DNA of 40,037 nucleotides. It comes from a virus. Each line of letters opens with the position of its first letter. The first letter of the stretch is position 1. Positions 28,517 to 35,366 of the stretch are shown piece after piece. The notes under the pieces were generated by a model. It did no database searches. It was not told where the DNA came from and was given only the letters and a program-made list of their open reading frames with translations. Location: IMG/VR virus record IMGVR_UViG_3300010397_001069, positions 1 through 40,037 of that record; one strand, 5' to 3'. The position numbers were made by a program, and so were the translations under genes.

Positions 28517-30601
28517 TTAAACGACAGGCGCTAAGACGCAGCGACAATTCACGGTTTCTGAGGCATCGCCGGAGTCATCGCCGGGGTACATGAGGCCATT
28601 AGCGAATTCTTGGTCAGTGGGGACGATTTCACCGTTGATGGCGAGGTGTGAATCTCTTGTCCGCTCATCCACGGTAGCAACCCATTCTTTTTGGGTAACT
28701 ACGGCGCTCTGATTATATGCTTCTATGAAGCCTTCGTTATTTGCAGCAGTGGATTCAGTACGGGCGATTGTATCAGAGCGATAAGTCGGGAATTCGTCGT
28801 ATACGGCGCTTACCCGGTCTGAGAGTTCAGTGATTCCTTCACCTGAATTAATGCCTTCAGCTAGCGTAACGGAGAGTTTTTCTAAGGTAGTGTCGTTGAT
28901 GGATACAGCAAAGAATTTGGCCCTGTCTTTGAGTTTTTTTTCTAGAGCGGCTGTGTATTCAAACGTCTCTCCGGTGCCAAGTAAATCAAGTGCATCTTGG
29001 CCTGATTCAGTAGCGGCGTCGGCAAGAAAAGGGAAAGCTAATTCAGCGAAAATCTGATTCTCTTTTTTCTTGTCGAATGAGATAGGTAAGGCTTTCTCTT
29101 TGCCGCTCATGACGTAATCAACAAGGTCGATTGCACCGATTTCACCTTTCTTAAGGCTTCCAAGCACCCGCTTTTTCTGTCTGACAGATTCAGCTTCAAC
29201 AGCGGCCTTGAACTTCTCGGCTCGCTTGTCGATTTTCTTATTTACAAATAGCTCATACTGCAGGCGAACGGTTTTGTCTTTAAGTAAAGATCCTTTCTGT
29301 TTCTTCTTGGGCTTTTTGAATGCCTTATAAAGGTCATCAGCCAAGCCTTCAATCATCTCTAACTTGGCTTTTAGGAGATGGCGGCCTTTGAATATCTTTT
29401 GTGAGTTATCTTCAGCAGCAAGTGGTGGCGCATTAATAGGTGAGAAGCCAAGGGGAGTATATAAACTGTCGCCTCCATCAATCGGTTCTAGGTTTAAGGA
29501 TTCGCGAATTTCATTTCGCGTAATCCACTTGTCTACACCTTGAGTGAATTCTTGGAGCTTCTGGGCGCGATCTTCAGGTGTTGGGTCGGTGAAGTCAACA
29601 TAGAAGCGTTCGCCAAAATCAGGAGTGACGAGCATTTCATTAATGACTTCGACTAAAGCGGAGATTTCTGGCTTGATGGTTTCGGACAGGAAAGTGCGAA
29701 GCCCTGAATTTGCGTTAGCTAGGTTTACGTCATCGGTCGTAATAACAGACTTCGGTACGCCAAAAGCTACTAAGATGTCGTCACGTGTGAACTTCAATGA
29801 TTCAATGTAGTCCATCTCCTTTTGGGTGACAGAGACTTGCTGGTATTGCATACCACCTTCAAGGATTCCAATTCGGGAGTTCTTGCCTCGGCCTCGATGC
29901 TTAGTGTCCCAAGCTACGCGCAGTTGGTCGCGCTGTTCTGCGTCTAGTTCATCCTCAGAAATAAGCAAAGCATCAGGACGCGCGTTGTTTAAGAAAAAGT
30001 CTCTTTGGAAACCGGTTGCGTATTCTTCTGTTTGGATGCGTGACTGTGAAGGCTTAAGAGGCGAGAGTCCGCGGTAGATATCTAGAGGATTGGGTTCTTT
30101 GAAGTGAATGATATCTGATGGTTCAAAGGTGTCCTTTGTTCCGTCGAGCTTTTGAAATTCGTATCGCTTAATGAAGGTCTGTTCGTCAGGAACGACAACC
30201 ATGAAATCAGGGCGAAGGTTCCACAGCTCAACTACCTGGCCTCTTTGGTTTCTTACCTTGTACCAAAACGCTTCCCCTGTCAGCTTTTTGTTGATTGTGG
30301 TTATCTTCCAGAATTCTGAGCGGGTCTGGAACGGATTAGGCCGGTAGAGTAAATCTAGGACTTCGTGCGAAGGAATATCTTGCACTTCTCCTTTAGAGTT
30401 GACGATTTGAAACAGCTTCAGATCAATAGCAGAAATTTTCTGCGCTATCTTATTGATGGCAGCGAAGACGTATAAGGACTTCTCGTATTGGTGGATGAGC
30501 TTGCTAGTGGCCCAAGCACCTCCGCCAAAGACCCTCGCTAGTTCTTGTAAGCCTACGAATTTTATCTTTCTACCTCCGAACAGTTTGTCTATGAATCCCA
30601 T
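28517..30601 (-). CDS. Portal protein fused to a MuF-type minor head domain
   Basis: 694 residues, much longer than a simple HK97 portal of about 400. Residues 1-400 are the portal: KSLYVFAAINKIAQKISAID, EVLDLLYRPNPFQTRSEFWK, DIIHFKEPNPLDIYRGLSPL, GILEGGMQYQQVSVTQKEMD, and GVPKSVITTDDVNLANANSG. Residues 420-560 are charged helices. Residues 600-694 are a MuF/SPP1 gp7-like domain: PTYRSDTIARTESTAANNEG, KEWVATVDERTRDSHLAING, ending in SETVNCRCVLAPVV. The portal is the dodecameric DNA entry ring; MuF proteins are usually separate. The fusion would place one MuF domain on each portal subunit. Confidence 0.92.
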   Translation of the reverse strand: MGFIDKLFGGRKIKFVGLQELARVFGGGAWATSKLIHQYEKSLYVFAAINKIAQKISAIDLKLFQIVNSKGEVQDIPSHEVLDLLYRPNPFQTRSEFWKITTINKKLTGEAFWYKVRNQRGQVVELWNLRPDFMVVVPDEQTFIKRYEFQKLDGTKDTFEPSDIIHFKEPNPLDIYRGLSPLKPSQSRIQTEEYATGFQRDFFLNNARPDALLISEDELDAEQRDQLRVAWDTKHRGRGKNSRIGILEGGMQYQQVSVTQKEMDYIESLKFTRDDILVAFGVPKSVITTDDVNLANANSGLRTFLSETIKPEISALVEVINEMLVTPDFGERFYVDFTDPTPEDRAQKLQEFTQGVDKWITRNEIRESLNLEPIDGGDSLYTPLGFSPINAPPLAAEDNSQKIFKGRHLLKAKLEMIEGLADDLYKAFKKPKKKQKGSLLKDKTVRLQYELFVNKKIDKRAEKFKAAVEAESVRQKKRVLGSLKKGEIGAIDLVDYVMSGKEKALPISFDKKKENQIFAELAFPFLADAATESGQDALDLLGTGETFEYTAALEKKLKDRAKFFAVSINDTTLEKLSVTLAEGINSGEGITELSDRVSAVYDEFPTYRSDTIARTESTAANNEGFIEAYNQSAVVTQKEWVATVDERTRDSHLAINGEIVPTDQEFANGLMYPGDDSGDASETVNCRCVLAPVV

Positions 30602-30629
30602 TATGTAAAGGTTAGTTTTCTTAGTTATC

Positions 30630-30704
30630 CACTCCCCTCCCCTATCGGATCTGCCCTGTTTTTGCGGTGGGGGAGTGCTTTTGGTATGTCTGCCTCGATA
30701 GGGG
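30630..30704. other. Crossing inverted repeats (possible pseudoknot) between terminase and portal genes
   Basis: CACTCCCC (30630-30637) pairs with GGGGAGTG (30670-30677), and CCCCTATCG (30639-30647) pairs with CGATAGGGG (30696-30704). Both are perfect, 8 and 9 bp. Their order crosses, so as RNA they form either a pseudoknot or two alternative hairpins. The stretch lies between the terminase stop and the portal start. It also contains TTATCCACT, one base off the DnaA-type box. Confidence 0.6.
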
Positions 30705-30711
30705 ATAGAGG

Positions 30712-31851
30712 TCAGATGAAAGTTAGTTTTGGTTTGGGTTTGTGCAGGGTCATGGCGTAGCGGATAGCGTCCATGCTATGCGAATAAAGGTGGTCGGGTT
30801 CGTTGATTATTTTCCCTGCCTTGTCAGTCATCCAAATGTAATTTCGGTATTCCTTAATAAGGTTGGTCGACCGTTTTGTAACTGCTATGTTTTGGGATTG
30901 AACGTGCTGAATGCCCTGGAGGACTGAGCCTTGTCCTTTGATTGAAGGAATGATTTTTACGCCGTAGGACTTAATTTCATCTATGCTTTTTGGCTCGGCT
31001 GAATCAGCTATGACTAAAGCTTTAGGTTCTTTGAGCAGGATGTCGGCTATCTGTTTGTTCGATAGCCCTTTTTGAAAAGTAATCTCATCTAGTATGAATC
31101 CATTGTTGTGGTAATAAACCGCTACTGCTGCGGTGGGGTCGTTCGTATACCCAAAGTCTAATCCATACTTCTCTAGCCTGGCTTCCTCGGGTACTGAATC
31201 AATAATCTGCCAGCCGGTGTATATGCGTGATTCGATTTCTCCTAGTTGTCCTTCACCATAGACTCGCCACCAACTCTTGTTGCCTCTACGCTGTTCGATT
31301 GACTTAACAATCTCAGGGTCCAGCGCTTCGTTATCCTTGTAGGTGGTGATGAGATGGTCTATGTCATCCCGAACTCCTTGAACGTCTGTGTAGAACCAGA
31401 ATTCGGTGGTGGGGTTCCAATCTAAGTAAACAAATTGGTTGGTTCTAACCTCAAGCTGGTTGAACGCATCAAGGGTTATGTTGTTGGCTTCGTTTATGAA
31501 AAGTCTGTCGCGCCTAGCTCCCCTTAGCTTGTCTCCGTCATCTGATGAAAAGAATTCAATCTGGCTTCCAGTCTCAAACGTGTAAATTGAATCAGTGGCA
31601 TTCCAGCGGAAGGGGTTCCAGTATCTATGCTCGTGCATGATTTTCTTGAAATCACGCATGGCGCCGCGCTTGAGATGAGGAGTGGATTCGCTAACTACTG
31701 ACGTTAGCGTCGGCTTCTTGTCGCTCTGGGCTGCGTGAATCAACAGCAGGAGTATCGAGACTGTCTTGCTTGCTGACGTTCCTCCCTGAACTGCTCGTAT
31801 CCGCGATTTCAGCTTGGCTATTTTGGTTGTCGCCGTTGTGAGTTGGAACAT
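30712..31851 (-). CDS. Large terminase subunit (Terminase_3-like)
   Basis: 379 residues. ATPase: Walker A GGTSASKT at 23-30, Walker B RLFINEAN at 116-123 with E121, and a coupling segment VYLDWNPTTEFWF. Nuclease (RNase H-like): D232 in YGLDFGYTND, D283 in LVIADSAEP, and D361 in HSMDAIRYA. It pumps DNA into the prohead and cuts the concatemer. At 379 residues it is at the short end for the family but complete. The first 54 codons, including Walker A, overlap the small-subunit gene in another frame. No ribosome site is visible, so re-initiation coupling is likely. Confidence 0.93.
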   Translation of the reverse strand: MFQLTTATTKIAKLKSRIRAVQGGTSASKTVSILLLLIHAAQSDKKPTLTSVVSESTPHLKRGAMRDFKKIMHEHRYWNPFRWNATDSIYTFETGSQIEFFSSDDGDKLRGARRDRLFINEANNITLDAFNQLEVRTNQFVYLDWNPTTEFWFYTDVQGVRDDIDHLITTYKDNEALDPEIVKSIEQRRGNKSWWRVYGEGQLGEIESRIYTGWQIIDSVPEEARLEKYGLDFGYTNDPTAAVAVYYHNNGFILDEITFQKGLSNKQIADILLKEPKALVIADSAEPKSIDEIKSYGVKIIPSIKGQGSVLQGIQHVQSQNIAVTKRSTNLIKEYRNYIWMTDKAGKIINEPDHLYSHSMDAIRYAMTLHKPKPKLTFI

Positions 31852-32191
31852 TCATGGTTGCTAATATGGGGATTGGTGCGCCGTCTGGACCGGTGAACTC
31901 ATTACGTTGAGCGAACTCATTCTTCTTCTTCCGTTCCAAGTACCATTGGGCTGCTTGCGGCTGTTTGAGACTCCTAACCACTGTGGTCCTTGCTAGCAAT
32001 ATTGGAGTTTCTTTGAGTTTCTCCTTACGCTCCGCAAACTCTGGGTGCTCTTGTTGGTAGTCGTATAGAGCGGTCTTAGAGATATCTGCATAAAGGCAGG
32101 CTTCGAGGTCCGTACAACCCATTGCAAAGGCTTCATCTAGTTTACGGAGAACTTCGTCCGTCATTACACTCGGTCTTCCTATTTCTGCCAT
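31691..32191 (-). CDS. Small terminase subunit
   Basis: 166 residues. The N-terminal DNA-binding part has an HTH: RPSVMTDEVLRKLDEAFAMG, then TDLEACLYADISKTALYDYQ, and EHPEFAERKEKL, the phage terminase small subunit (Terminase_2/HTH type). A central helical oligomerisation region (VVRSLKQPQAAQWYLERKKK) follows. The last 54 residues, rich in S, D, N and Q (SSSGRNVSKQDSLDTPAVDS), overlap the large subunit's Walker A region out of frame and are probably disordered. The ATG adjoins the previous stop. Confidence 0.85.
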   Translation of the reverse strand: MAEIGRPSVMTDEVLRKLDEAFAMGCTDLEACLYADISKTALYDYQQEHPEFAERKEKLKETPILLARTTVVRSLKQPQAAQWYLERKKKNEFAQRNEFTGPDGAPIPILATMNVPTHNGDNQNSQAEIADTSSSGRNVSKQDSLDTPAVDSRSPERQEADANVSS

Positions 32192-32911
32192 TTAGATTAG
32201 GTTAATTTTCCAGTTATCTACTTCGTGCTTCGATGGTTTAGTGAATCTCTTACTGATCCAGTCAAGGAACTCTCTTTCCTTTACGATTGCATCACCGCTG
32301 GAAAAGATTGGCGCATTGCGCTTTAACTGCTCTTTGAATTCCTTAAGGGTGTGGGCTTTAAAATCTTCCACCTCTACTCCGCCCACGTTGTATGAATTGC
32401 AGTAAACGCTGCGGAGCTGGCAGTTTTTGAGGTTGTTCCGACTTAGATTAAGCAGTTTTTGCTTTTCGTAGATGATGGGCGCATGAACTTCGTAGTCCTT
32501 GAGATTATCTACGCCGCGCTGAATGAGATAGGCTTCAGTGTTAAGCAGAGTCTCGTAGTAGTAGCCTGGGCGTTTCTTATGGTACTTGATGAGGTCAGAC
32601 GTAGTGCCTCTGTAGTAATAAGGAACTTCTGTTTGCGGGGCAAGAAAGAAGAAGTCATCATTCATCAATACAAAGGGATCAGAAATGCTGTCCTCTCTCG
32701 CAGCTCGCATTATCTTGTCTATGGCGTTAGCAGACTTTCGCTGGTGATTGTCTGAATACGGAATGTGGATTACCTTTTCTAACCAGAACGGTCGGCGGCC
32801 TATAACATAGACTTTATTGTGGGGGAAATATTGCTCTGCACTGCGGAGGCTATATCTGATTTCGTTGTCCGACCAGTCGCTTCCACTGCCCAAGATATAA
32901 ACGAGATCCAT
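32192..32911 (-). CDS. Stealth-family-like sugar-phosphate transferase
   Basis: 239 residues. The opening MDLVYILGSGSDWSDNEIRY, then LRSAEQYFPHNKVYVIG, HIPYSDNHQRKSANAIDKIM, and PFVLMNDDFFFL match the conserved CR1/CR2 blocks of the Stealth proteins (capsular polysaccharide hexose-1-phosphate transferases, related to GlcNAc-phosphotransferase). The MNDDFFF acidic cluster should bind metal and the nucleotide sugar. No signal or membrane segment is present. It lies in the packaging operon directly before terminase, which is unusual. It could modify host surface sugars or the phage's own virion or DNA. Confidence 0.8.
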   Translation of the reverse strand: MDLVYILGSGSDWSDNEIRYSLRSAEQYFPHNKVYVIGRRPFWLEKVIHIPYSDNHQRKSANAIDKIMRAAREDSISDPFVLMNDDFFFLAPQTEVPYYYRGTTSDLIKYHKKRPGYYYETLLNTEAYLIQRGVDNLKDYEVHAPIIYEKQKLLNLSRNNLKNCQLRSVYCNSYNVGGVEVEDFKAHTLKEFKEQLKRNAPIFSSGDAIVKEREFLDWISKRFTKPSKHEVDNWKINLI

Positions 32912-33091
32912 CTACTTCAGATTTAGAAATACCCCTGCCAGCTTGTACCAAAGGCGCTTAGGAAAATACTTTGGGGCCGGCTTGATTACCTTACTGACCT
33001 GGGGAATGAGTTCCTCTACTCGTTTCTTCATCTCAGCCCTGATATCCCTGCGGTATATTTGTCTGATTTTCTTATCTTGCTTTTGGCTCAT
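32912..33091 (-). CDS. 59-residue basic helical protein
   Basis: Read from the gap: ATG 33091, TAG 32912-32914 adjoining the Stealth-like ATG (TAGATGG). 59 residues: MSQKQDKKIRQIYRRDIRAE, MKKRVEELIPQVSKVIKPAP, KYFPKRLWYKLAGVFLNLK. It is strongly basic and amphipathic; the last 15 residues could lie on a membrane. It overlaps the upstream 52-residue gene by 20 nt. No family is recognised. Genes of this sort just upstream of sugar transferases may help membrane docking, which is speculation. Confidence 0.68.
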   Translation of the reverse strand: MSQKQDKKIRQIYRRDIRAEMKKRVEELIPQVSKVIKPAPKYFPKRLWYKLAGVFLNLK

Positions 33092-33230
33092 TGGCGAATT
33101 TCGGGTCTAGTTCTTTATCCTCATCCTCTTTCCACTTCAAACTTCTCAGTCGGACTTCAGCTTGATTAAATGCACTCTCTAATCCACTACGGTCGAGTTC
33201 ACGAATTTTCTTTGATTGTCTGGCGTTCAT
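33072..33230 (-). CDS. 52-residue charged protein, first gene of the packaging/structural operon
   Basis: ATG 33230 to TAA 33072 gives 52 residues: MNARQSKKIRELDRSGLESA, FNQAEVRLRSLKWKEDEDKE, LDPKFANEPKAR. It is all helical and highly charged, with a QSKKIRxL motif also echoed in the next protein (KQDKKIRQI), so the pair may be paralogous. It begins the long minus-strand operon. No ribosome site of strength and no strong promoter could be seen upstream. Confidence 0.62.
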   Translation of the reverse strand: MNARQSKKIRELDRSGLESAFNQAEVRLRSLKWKEDEDKELDPKFANEPKAR

Positions 33231-33266
33231 AGGTTTAGGTGGCCAATCGGCACGCGCTTTGTTTAT

Positions 33267-33278
33267 TGACTTTTGTCA
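33267..33278. promoter_or_regulatory. Candidate operator between divergent genes
   Basis: TGACTTTTGTCA, arms TGAC/GTCA, lies between the start of the structural operon (minus, 33230) and the plus-strand membrane-protein gene. It overlaps a TTGACT that could serve as a -35 element for the plus gene; the matching -10 is weak. Operator function is an inference from position and symmetry. Confidence 0.35.
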
Positions 33279-33302
33279 GATCACAGCTGTACTTGTACGG
33301 AC

Positions 33303-33929
33303 ATGCACATACGCTTACGAAGTCCTTTAGTCAGAATCTTGTTGAGCATCGGAGGACTGGTTCTTCTGTTGGGAGCTCTCCTAGACACGATTAGCAACGC
33401 GATTAGCATAATTACTCCCACTCTCACTTACATACTCTCCGGCGTCGTTCTCGGCGGCATCCCAATCCTTCTGGTGTTAGAGAAACGCAAGCTACTCAAA
33501 ATTTCTCATAAAGACGGCTCGACGTTCAGCATCTTAGATAGAACTGGAATTGCATCAGTGACGGCATTATTGATTGTGCTTTGGATACCGCGCCTCTTTA
33601 GCCCCCAGCCGCCTAACTTGGCACAAATGGAAGGAGGCAAACCGGCCCGCCAAGGATTACCGGCACCGAACATCACTGAAGAAGGCGGAGTAGCAACACA
33701 ATGGGGGTTTCTAGAAACTCTGAGTGGAGAACATGACGTCTACTATCCAAGGGCATTCACCGCCATTCCAAACCTCACCTTTTCCAAGAAGGTAGACAAT
33801 ATCTATTTCGAAACAAGGTATGAAATCACAGAGCAGAGGCGAGACGGTTTTAAGATAAAATTCACAGCGTTTGTCAGAGGGGGTGCAATTCAATGGATTG
33901 CGGTCGGAGTTCTAGATAAGCCTTCCTAA
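33303..33929 (+). CDS. Membrane protein with H-type-lectin-like C-terminal domain
   Basis: 208 residues from ATG 33303; an in-frame TTG at 33273 would add ten Cys/Thr-rich residues. Three membrane helices are visible: about 10-28 (LLSIGGLVLLLGALLDTIS), 31-48 and 75-92 (GIASVTALLIVLWIPRLF). The C-terminal 80 residues are a beta domain: GEHDVYYPRAFTAIPNLTFS, FETRYEITEQRRDGFKIKFT, and IQWIAVG. The pattern of P-N-L-T-F, D-G-F-x-(I/V) and W-(I/V)-A-x-G recalls H-type lectin/fibre-tip domains. The protein may display or dock a carbohydrate-binding head at the membrane, perhaps for superinfection exclusion. The lectin call is tentative. Confidence 0.62.
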   Translation: MHIRLRSPLVRILLSIGGLVLLLGALLDTISNAISIITPTLTYILSGVVLGGIPILLVLEKRKLLKISHKDGSTFSILDRTGIASVTALLIVLWIPRLFSPQPPNLAQMEGGKPARQGLPAPNITEEGGVATQWGFLETLSGEHDVYYPRAFTAIPNLTFSKKVDNIYFETRYEITEQRRDGFKIKFTAFVRGGAIQWIAVGVLDKPS

Positions 33930-34008
33930 TAAACATACGTACTGCATTCGCGACGGCTACTTAATCTGTCTTATTGTCCTAGCCCACTTCTTCGGGATTA
34001 GGATAAGG

Positions 34009-34341
34009 TTAAGTTTTATCGCCTTGGTGTATACCTATACGTTTAAGTAAATCGGGAATCATTTCTAGTAACACTTGCGCGATTCTGTATGCTTTATCCA
34101 TCCCATATGCGCCCGATTCCATCAAAATAATATGAACTTCTATACTTTGATCAGGCCAATCCGGGAGAATTTCACGTAGTCTCTCTTTTACGATTACTCG
34201 AATATCAGATGCGATAGGATAGGCTGGATAATGGGTCCATCGTCTGGTCCAAAACACAGTTCCGTATCTATTAATGTGCTTTCGGGTTTCTTGCGAAACA
34301 CCCGCCTCTCTCAGTTCAACTGCGGTCTGATAATCCATCAA
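34009..34341 (-). CDS. Hypothetical protein under shared regulatory block
   Basis: 110 residues. It begins MMDYQTAVELREAGVSQETR, then a basic/aromatic segment (FWTRRWTHYPAYPIAS), and a helical C-terminus (GMDKAYRIAQVLLEMIPDLL). No family is recognised. The ATG is preceded by CAGGG and a DnaA-type box within 15 bp, the same arrangement as before the EVE-Mrr gene, so the two may be co-regulated. It is divergent from the small zinc-ribbon operon. Confidence 0.65.
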   Translation of the reverse strand: MMDYQTAVELREAGVSQETRKHINRYGTVFWTRRWTHYPAYPIASDIRVIVKERLREILPDWPDQSIEVHIILMESGAYGMDKAYRIAQVLLEMIPDLLKRIGIHQGDKT

Positions 34342-34409
34342 AACCCTGTGGATAAACTATCGAGTGATTCTGATTCTAGGCTTAAATATGCGAATTTGAC
34401 GAGGTAGCA
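34342..34409. promoter_or_regulatory. Divergent regulatory region with DnaA-type box (copy 4 of shared module)
   Basis: TGTGGATAA at 34347-34355 is followed by GATTCTAGGCTTAAATATGCGAA near 34364-34393, which aligns with GATTCTACAGGCTTGATATGCTTAA in the 7656-7708 region (minus-strand -10 TAGAAT, plus-strand -10 TATGC). A further plus-strand promoter, TTGACG (34395-34400) and TATAAT 17 bp later, runs into the coding frame. GAGGT at 34400-34404 is the ribosome site for the GTG at 34410. Confidence 0.6.
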
Positions 34410-34625
34410 GTGACACTTTATAATGTAAGTAGTCCTACCAATAAGCCCTATCAGGCAGAACCAATCAAATGTATGAAATGTCCTGAAGAGCCACATTACC
34501 AGCTCGTGGATTGGGAAGTTACTGGTTGCACGCAAGTCGGATTACCTATTCAAACCTTGTTTGCCAACTGCTTCAAATGTGGAATGAAAACCGCTATCAA
34601 AGTATCAATGGCTTTAGAAGCCTAA
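34410..34625 (+). CDS. 71-residue zinc-ribbon protein, first of the small-protein operon
   Basis: It starts at GTG 34410, five bases after GAGGT. An ATG at codon 22 would fall between the two cysteines of the first CxxC, so the longer form is preferred. The pairs are IKCMKC at about 20-23 and NCFKC at about 54-58, with a third cysteine in VTGCTQ. This gives a four-cysteine ribbon. A near-perfect TTGACG/TATAAT promoter overlaps the first codons, which may serve the downstream genes. It begins a run of seven tiny plus-strand genes to 35587. The role is unknown; small zinc proteins are common early phage products. Confidence 0.72.
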   Translation: MTLYNVSSPTNKPYQAEPIKCMKCPEEPHYQLVDWEVTGCTQVGLPIQTLFANCFKCGMKTAIKVSMALEA

Positions 34626-34629
34626 CTCT

Positions 34630-34761
34630 ATGAAGCTCAAAACTAGAATCATCAAACTATGGAAAAAGGGTATGAGCAAGCGGGCAATAAGTATAAAGGT
34701 CGGTTGCCAGCGCTCATACGTTCAGAAAGTTATCAAAGTACACTTATCCAATCTACTATGA
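34630..34761 (+). CDS. 43-residue helix-turn-helix protein
   Basis: ATG 34630 to TGA 34761. 43 residues: MKLKTRIIKLWKKGMSKRAI, SIKVGCQRSYVQKVIKVHLS. The core I-I-K-L-W-K-K-G-M-S-K-R-A-I-S-x-x-V-G-C-x-x-S-Y-V-Q-K-V-I is a textbook minimal HTH as at the end of resolvases and transposases. It is very short for a free-standing regulator but could bind DNA as a dimer or complement another protein. The TGA overlaps the next ATG (ATGA). Confidence 0.72.
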   Translation: MKLKTRIIKLWKKGMSKRAISIKVGCQRSYVQKVIKVHLSNLL

Positions 34762-34937
34762 AACATAGAATGAACTGTAAGCACTGTGGCCGGGGATTCC
34801 TTGCGGAGCCTTGGGACAAGCACTCTCTCCTGCATACGTGCTTCAAGGCTCGGTGTGAAAAGGAAAGCGGGATCTATTCAAAACCTAATAAACAAGCCAA
34901 TGTATCAACATTATTATCGTTATCCGAAGCGGCATAA
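34758..34937 (+). CDS. 59-residue zinc-finger-like protein
   Basis: It starts at ATG 34758, overlapping the HTH gene stop. Residues 6-30 contain NCKHCGRGFL and HTCFKARC, giving C-x2-C...H...C-x4-C, a zinc-binding core, followed by a low-complexity tail. A longer frame from 34659 exists but would overlap the HTH gene entirely, so the coupled ATG is preferred. The 3' end overlaps the following membrane-protein gene by 38 nt. The function is unknown. Confidence 0.68.
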   Translation: MKHRMNCKHCGRGFLAEPWDKHSLLHTCFKARCEKESGIYSKPNKQANVSTLLSLSEAA

Positions 34938-35031
34938 CTTCTTCATCCACTCAGTCCTTCCTTACCTTATCTGTATAGCTTTTGGAGCGGGAATCGTATT
35001 ACTAGCCTTTTATCAAATGCGGCCAGTATGA
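34900..35031 (+). CDS. 43-residue single-pass membrane protein
   Basis: From ATG 34900: MYQHYYRYPKRHNFFIHSVL then PYLICIAFGAGIVLLAFYQM. A basic, tyrosine-rich N-terminus is followed by one membrane helix at about 19-37. A longer frame reaches back to 34786 but lacks a ribosome site and would run across the zinc gene. The stop TGA overlaps the next ATG (ATGA). Confidence 0.6.
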   Translation: MYQHYYRYPKRHNFFIHSVLPYLICIAFGAGIVLLAFYQMRPV

Positions 35032-35183
35032 ATCACACACATAAAACTTGGGAAGAGATCCGCGCCTGTACTATCAACTTTGGCGAGTGCTGGGACAAAG
35101 CCTGGTTGAACAAGCCTGACCGGACTGGGAATATGGACCCTCACCGGAGCCCTACTCTCGGCTATCAAAACTTCACTAATTAA
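35028..35183 (+). CDS. 51-residue hypothetical protein
   Basis: ATG 35028 overlaps the previous stop; TAA 35183. It has 51 residues: MNHTHKTWEEIRACTINFGE, CWDKAWLNKPDRTGNMDPHR, SPTLGYQNFTN. Two cysteines and two N-terminal histidines could bind metal, but the spacing fits no known finger. No family is recognised. Confidence 0.58.
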   Translation: MNHTHKTWEEIRACTINFGECWDKAWLNKPDRTGNMDPHRSPTLGYQNFTN

Positions 35184-35192
35184 CAAAGAGCA

Positions 35193-35366
35193 ATGCAACC
35201 TAAATTAAAACCGCTTAAACAAGACATATATGCCAACAAGGTCGTGGGTGTCTGCCCGAATTGCGGAAGTCCTCTCTATGGTCACTGGCAGATGTCTGGC
35301 CGTGAGGGTGAGATTATTCCGTTTATTCGTTGCCACTCCTGCGGCTACTCCGAGGCCGAAGTATGA
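35193..35366 (+). CDS. 57-residue zinc-ribbon protein
   Basis: ATG 35193 with AAAGAG about 5 bases upstream; TGA 35366. The protein has CPNCGSPLYG and RCHSCGYSE, a classic two-knuckle zinc ribbon (C-x2-C about 20-23 and 48-51) with a beta segment between. Such ribbons resemble the nucleic-acid-binding ends of transcription factors and phage regulators. The stop overlaps the next ATG. Confidence 0.75.
   Translation: MQPKLKPLKQDIYANKVVGVCPNCGSPLYGHWQMSGREGEIIPFIRCHSCGYSEAEV

Noticed and set aside
34338-34535. 65-codon minus frame opposite the zinc-ribbon gene
   Set aside because: Antisense to a gene with a good ribosome site; overlaps the divergent promoter block.
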